A stretch of 64,000 nucleotides of DNA. It comes from CALEUX01 sp964608615. GTDB lineage: Bacteria > Bacteroidota > Bacteroidia > Bacteroidales > Marinilabiliaceae. The stretch is taken from positions 12,955 through 76,954 of the forward strand of contig CAZSQG010000008.1 in assembly GCA_964608615.1 (NCBI GenBank), in the 5' to 3' direction. A program made the translations under genes and the position numbers. The notes under the pieces are model-generated. The model did not search any database, was not told where the DNA came from, and was given only the letters and a program-made list of their open reading frames with translations. Positions 62,101 to 64,000 of the stretch are shown here, piece after piece; position 1 is the first letter of the stretch, and every line of letters starts with the position of its first letter.

Positions 62101-64000
62101 ACTGCTCACTACGATGCACATACAGGAGGGAATATTGAAACCTACACATTTATCGATGCCCTGATGCGCCCTGTGCAGGTGAAGAAAACAAGCGTTGTTT
62201 ATACTAACGGGGCCGATGAAAAGGTTATGACCGTTTCGGGACGTGTAAAGTACGATGCCTTTGGTCGTGCCATTGAAGCTTATCTGCCCACGGTGGAGCC
62301 CTTGAGCAATGCAACTAAGTACACTACCGGTACTGACAATGTTACCCCAACGGTTACCGACTACGATGTGCTTGACCGGGCAATAAAAGTAACTCTTCCC
62401 GATGGAGCTTCAACAACCTCGGCCTATGCACTGGTTAATAATGATGGCGAAATTATGCTGCAAACTACTATTACCGATGCTCTTGAGCGTAACGCCACCT
62501 CATTTACCGATGGACGCGGCCGAACCCGCTCCACACTCCAGTATATTGATAATGAAGAAGTGCGAGTATCATATCAATATAACCTTATAGGCGAATTAAT
62601 GGAAGTGACTCATCCTAATAATAATAAAACCACCTATGTTTACGATAAACTGGGACGTAAACTTTCGGTTGATCATCCCGATGCAGGATTAACAACATTT
62701 GAGTACGACAAGGCTAATAATCTGCGGAAGAAACAAACCCCCAATCTTCGAAAAAGCATACAGGAAGGTGGTTCTATAACGTACGACTATAACTACGAAC
62801 GATTGAGTGAGGTTTTATATCCTAAAAATATTTTTAACAGGGTTAGCTACACTTATGGTGCTCCAGGCGATACATATAACCGTGCCGGGCGTCTTTCGCT
62901 GGTTGAAGATGGAAGTGGTGGCGAAGCCTATTACTATGGTAAAATGGGCGAGGTGGTTAAAACTGTAAAGACAATTATGCTTAGTTTAACCGATATACGT
63001 ACCTATGTGTGGGGTGCCGAATACGATAGCTGGAACCGTGTTAAGTCAATGACCTATCCCGATGGTGAGGAGGTGACTTATATATATAACGCTTCCGGAA
63101 ACCTGCAAAGCATGAGCAGCCAGAAAGATGGTGAATCGTATCTTTTTATTGCCCATCAGGGTTACGATAAATATGGCCAGTTAACATACCGCAAGGCCGG
63201 CAATGGCACTGAAACAAATTATACCTACGACCCCATTCGTCAACGTCTCCAAAACATGACGCTTTTGGCTAATAATGTTGAGCTGATGAATAACACGTAT
63301 AGTTACGATGCTGTTGACAATATTCTTGGAATAACTAACAGCTCGGTTCCTGAAGGTGATATTGGAGGATCATATTCGCATACCTATCAGTACGACGATC
63401 TTAACCGCCTCATAACGGCCACCGGAAGCAGCAAAGAGGCCGAATACACTCTGGATATGAGCTACGATATTATGGGTAATCCATTAAAAAAAGAACAAAC
63501 GGTAAACAATAGCACTGTTGCAACATCGCATACATATAATTATCTTTACAATGGAACAAAACCCAATGCGGCATCTATGATTGGCGATTGCGAATATACA
63601 TACGACGAAAACGGGAATCCCACCATGCGTGAGGATACGGCTAGCAACGCCTTTCGCCAAATGCAATGGGACGAAGAAAACCGTTTGACCATGCTCAGCG
63701 ACGACGGTTACACCAGTCGTTACACATACAACCATGGAGGCGAGCGGGTTATAAAGAGTCACGGAGGATCAACGGGTGTGTTTATTAATGCCAGTCCTCA
63801 GGGAGTATTGTATCACGATGCCGACAACTACACGCTTTATGTAAGTCCGTATATGGTTGTAAGCAAAGATCGTTTTACCAAGCATTACTATGCCGGCACG
63901 CAACGATTAGTGAGCAAGATTGGTGTTGGCGACTTTAATAATTTATATATTGAGGGACGCAGTAATGTAACGGCCGGACAAAAAGACTATGCAGCTCGTA
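56173..64000 (+). CDS. Giant SpvB/TcdB-like RHS-repeat lipoprotein (3' end outside window)
   Basis: The open frame from the ATG at 56173 has no stop to the end of the window: over 2600 residues. Residues 1-~20 are a lipoprotein signal (HKSILLITIMVSLFVAAC). Residues ~130-200 resemble a ZU5-like region. Residues ~255-560 are an SpvB domain (SYPFNLPAGRGGMQPSLGLQYSSE, GWVGYGWSLSIP). FG-GAP/VCBS calcium motifs of the type DINGDGLPD occur near residues 610, 704, 1324, 1431, 1509 and 1593. Residues ~1615-1700 match the TcdB middle region (RTNLLKTVHRPYGATITLDY). From ~1868 RHS/YD repeats (YDEYGNLTR, YTYDDVLHN, YDNHGRM) run to the end, reaching the RHS core YYAGTQRLVSKIG. A toxin tip and immunity gene are expected past the edge, but are not seen. 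Confidence 0.9.
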   Translation, partial: MHKSILLITIMVSLFVAACSLGDSQYKEEQLRSLKTMAQNTLATKTKTDENTLSQSTHDSIVKPLQQRVKAKNTINPPVRKRFIAQKSDTLEVLRAKLCVPSGSLDKNRTLSITPLKASELPSLPAGLVNVTDSAAGFRFLPHGKHFKNAVATVVIPFDSTLIPPGYTSKDIHTYYYDEVQRQWTALVTDTINDQEALACAFTSHFTDMINGIIKVPESPETQGFTPTSITDIKAANPATGVAAIAPPSATQSGAASMSYPFNLPAGRGGMQPSLGLQYSSEAQSGWVGYGWSLSIPTIDLETRWGVPLFDDVLETESYLVMGQQLTDQAHRNPDVKRTSEKQFYPRIEGSFSKTIRHGNNPENYWWEVTDKSGTKHFFGGKNNVVDEGAVLRNDSNNIVQWALVETRNVHDDFVSYRYQQAGGMLYPSEIIYTGHGSDDGLHRVEIIRYPDGEVTRKDNTTNGRLGFLQSNSQQLKEVRVYYSSELLRSYELQYQEGVFAKTMLAGITEKDSEGKDFNSHAFDYYNDVENGLYGKKELWNAGDDALNNFFTDKDGFKSNMSAISGAYSTGSKYGGGVSIGVGWGIATVSGGLIFEFSDNKSEGKVTLIDINGDGLPDKVFTSDGSLWYRPNQCVLGTGNAAFGDAVRISGISQFLINESSSSSRNINLGIGVNFSGSSKFGCGAGASYDKEKSTGKVKVYLSDFNGDGLPDLAKNGTVYFNYLGSDGHPHFVANSTPTPNPIEGTDLLMLDAAFTPDYAAERDSLEQENPLHDAVRIWRAPYNGSVTVNGNVELTASALDWQDYKGSHDGVVASMQKENSLLWKDSIMDIGTTLKPSLTKLSVNAGDRLLFRLQSRYSGALDEVAWSPDIKYDSIEGDIDSLDEHLENRYNYSAQNDFVFSGRPQVVLAQEGNVKVDIPYSKKIMSDEVTLVVKKQSALSNSSTEIYRNTLAAGDEVENLTASLTFSVAANDTILLYFGVESSVQNNWNALQWKPKVQYTDGDNAVFYAAPEMNMFNKVVRAVKSDILATDSVVAADGDTTFLSSIKVVPYLNMTLEAPETTLESVTFALRDNDEIIHHSLHPIVGNTLVGDTLVLHSIYEGKKLFASFYASVELRSISKAGMKVYREKTVIVIDSVPDPNDPKKLVAVELKDTVMVYCMDLPASVHSVYNSLELGHFYRGWGQIAWDGSSNASIEVEKLKYNRDKYSELNDGNMGNSEAVEGILGEGEPMYTMSFNPEMGYYQSLTENVHIGRLEHASSRIGALEIVVDSIEFPIGGGGLAAPVQRTQTTTKTTSAFGSIAGASGSYSNSKTTSLSQLSIMDLNGDRYPDWIMESNGKVKTQYTTYTGSISSLAPVHNFGMTQGSGEANAISGGFGSGGSKVLGGYYKKKGVAGPARKAVLGCKENSLGVSISGNYAHNEDECNNDWVDINGDGLPDMVFKNGQVLFNTGYNFNSGINYGHEAISKNTSNTIGGGGGVSIGITGFANISLGVSHSSNDTDNKFMLTDINGDGLPDMVKDGHVAYNMGSGFSPFVSWDEGIMSKSVSTSFGLNANVAYPITFPLFFFTITITPSVVASTSKGVSRTLSQIMDINGDGFPDIIESIQNNLLFVRLNKIGRTNLLKTVHRPYGATITLDYDSKGNTYNLPQNKTVLSRVDVATNMPENGATRMCNTFDYEDGYYDRYERDFYGFAKVITKQHNTQDDDKVYRTVIQSYDNRSFITKNLLENEVMKDAEETSIKTSVNNYDLIVQPHDTKSTFPALTQTVTEMREPGGGAEVLHTSESFEYDAVGNVIKYISSVSGDEIMSNIKYHNLAQKHILGVPQSISVTTSEGEMRKRETDVDELGNITQIRQHNTDYVANYDMTYDEYGNLTRITRPENYKGERMWYAYTYDDVLHNLVTSVSDAFGYSSSTLYDYKWSAPVKTIDLNGNSMIYSYDNHGRMASVTAPYEQDAGHPYTIAFDYVTDADVPYARTAHYDAHTGGNIETYTFIDALMRPVQVKKTSVVYTNGADEKVMTVSGRVKYDAFGRAIEAYLPTVEPLSNATKYTTGTDNVTPTVTDYDVLDRAIKVTLPDGASTTSAYALVNNDGEIMLQTTITDALERNATSFTDGRGRTRSTLQYIDNEEVRVSYQYNLIGELMEVTHPNNNKTTYVYDKLGRKLSVDHPDAGLTTFEYDKANNLRKKQTPNLRKSIQEGGSITYDYNYERLSEVLYPKNIFNRVSYTYGAPGDTYNRAGRLSLVEDGSGGEAYYYGKMGEVVKTVKTIMLSLTDIRTYVWGAEYDSWNRVKSMTYPDGEEVTYIYNASGNLQSMSSQKDGESYLFIAHQGYDKYGQLTYRKAGNGTETNYTYDPIRQRLQNMTLLANNVELMNNTYSYDAVDNILGITNSSVPEGDIGGSYSHTYQYDDLNRLITATGSSKEAEYTLDMSYDIMGNPLKKEQTVNNSTVATSHTYNYLYNGTKPNAASMIGDCEYTYDENGNPTMREDTASNAFRQMQWDEENRLTMLSDDGYTSRYTYNHGGERVIKSHGGSTGVFINASPQGVLYHDADNYTLYVSPYMVVSKDRFTKHYYAGTQRLVSKIGVGDFNNLYIEGRSNVTAGQKDYAAR

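Noticed and set aside
57873..63762. Several minus-strand open frames inside the RHS gene
   Set aside because: All are shadows of the long RHS reading frame, which has clear repeat and calcium-binding motifs.
1..64000. CRISPR array, prophage or insertion sequence
   Set aside because: No regular spaced repeats, no transposase, integrase or phage structural genes were seen on either strand.

Overview
The window is chromosomal DNA of a Bacteroidota bacterium, most likely from the Bacteroidales/Marinilabiliales side. The evidence is a type III glutamine synthetase, a MurF-alanine racemase fusion, a GldB gliding lipoprotein, a type IX secretion (T9SS) sorting tail, PorT-like barrels, an AIR-synthase-like PurM, low GC, few Shine-Dalgarno sequences, and promoters of the Bacteroidota form TTTG-N18-21-TAnnTTTG. 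No tRNA, rRNA, CRISPR array or insertion sequence was found. Two runs of ten N are assembly gaps (24203-24212 and 53216-53225); each damages a real gene.

Layout. 1-8.6 kb: 3' end of a type III glutamine synthetase, an APC permease, an NYN-LOTUS protein, an FMN-binding lipoprotein-like protein, a degenerate CPBP membrane protein, an M28 peptidase, thiol peroxidase and a small secreted protein. 8.7-12 kb (minus strand): PASTA protein, RluD-type pseudouridine synthase and Ddl in one row, then rpmH. 12.2-14.9 kb: rsmG, an ECF sigma factor overlapping a glycosyltransferase. 15.2-24.8 kb: tgt, LptG-type permease, acyl-CoA carboxyltransferase plus biotin carrier, asnS, ispE (minus) and dnaB. 24.9-34.6 kb: HAD nucleotidase, coiled-coil lipoprotein, rsmI and an unknown protein divergent from tdk-murF/alr, then a Crp/Fnr regulator, nadE and an outer-membrane barrel. 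34.8-41.9 kb: gldB, 5-formyl-THF cyclo-ligase, ferredoxin, M20 amidohydrolase, DUF1573 protein, MATE transporter and cytidylate-kinase-like protein. 41.9-44.1 kb (minus): an accessory patch with a CAT-like acetyltransferase, a methyltransferase and a tandem CDGSH protein. 44.4-50.3 kb: PurM-like protein, prfA, pyrF, an alpha/beta hydrolase lipoprotein and a DUF2851 protein. 50.5-52 kb: an AbiEi/AbiEii type IV toxin-antitoxin pair. 52.5-64 kb: two paralogous outer-membrane barrels, a T9SS-sorted surface protein, and a giant SpvB/TcdB-like RHS lipoprotein that runs off the end.

How the genes work together. Cell-wall precursor synthesis is split over two loci: Ddl makes D-Ala-D-Ala, while the MurF-Alr fusion makes D-Ala and attaches the dipeptide. 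Translation and rRNA upkeep is scattered (rsmG, rsmI, rluD-like, tgt, asnS, prfA, rpmH). The last 11.5 kb is the most unusual part: all four genes point the same way with short gaps and all encode envelope or exported products, so they may form one surface RHS system whose toxin end would lie just past base 64000.
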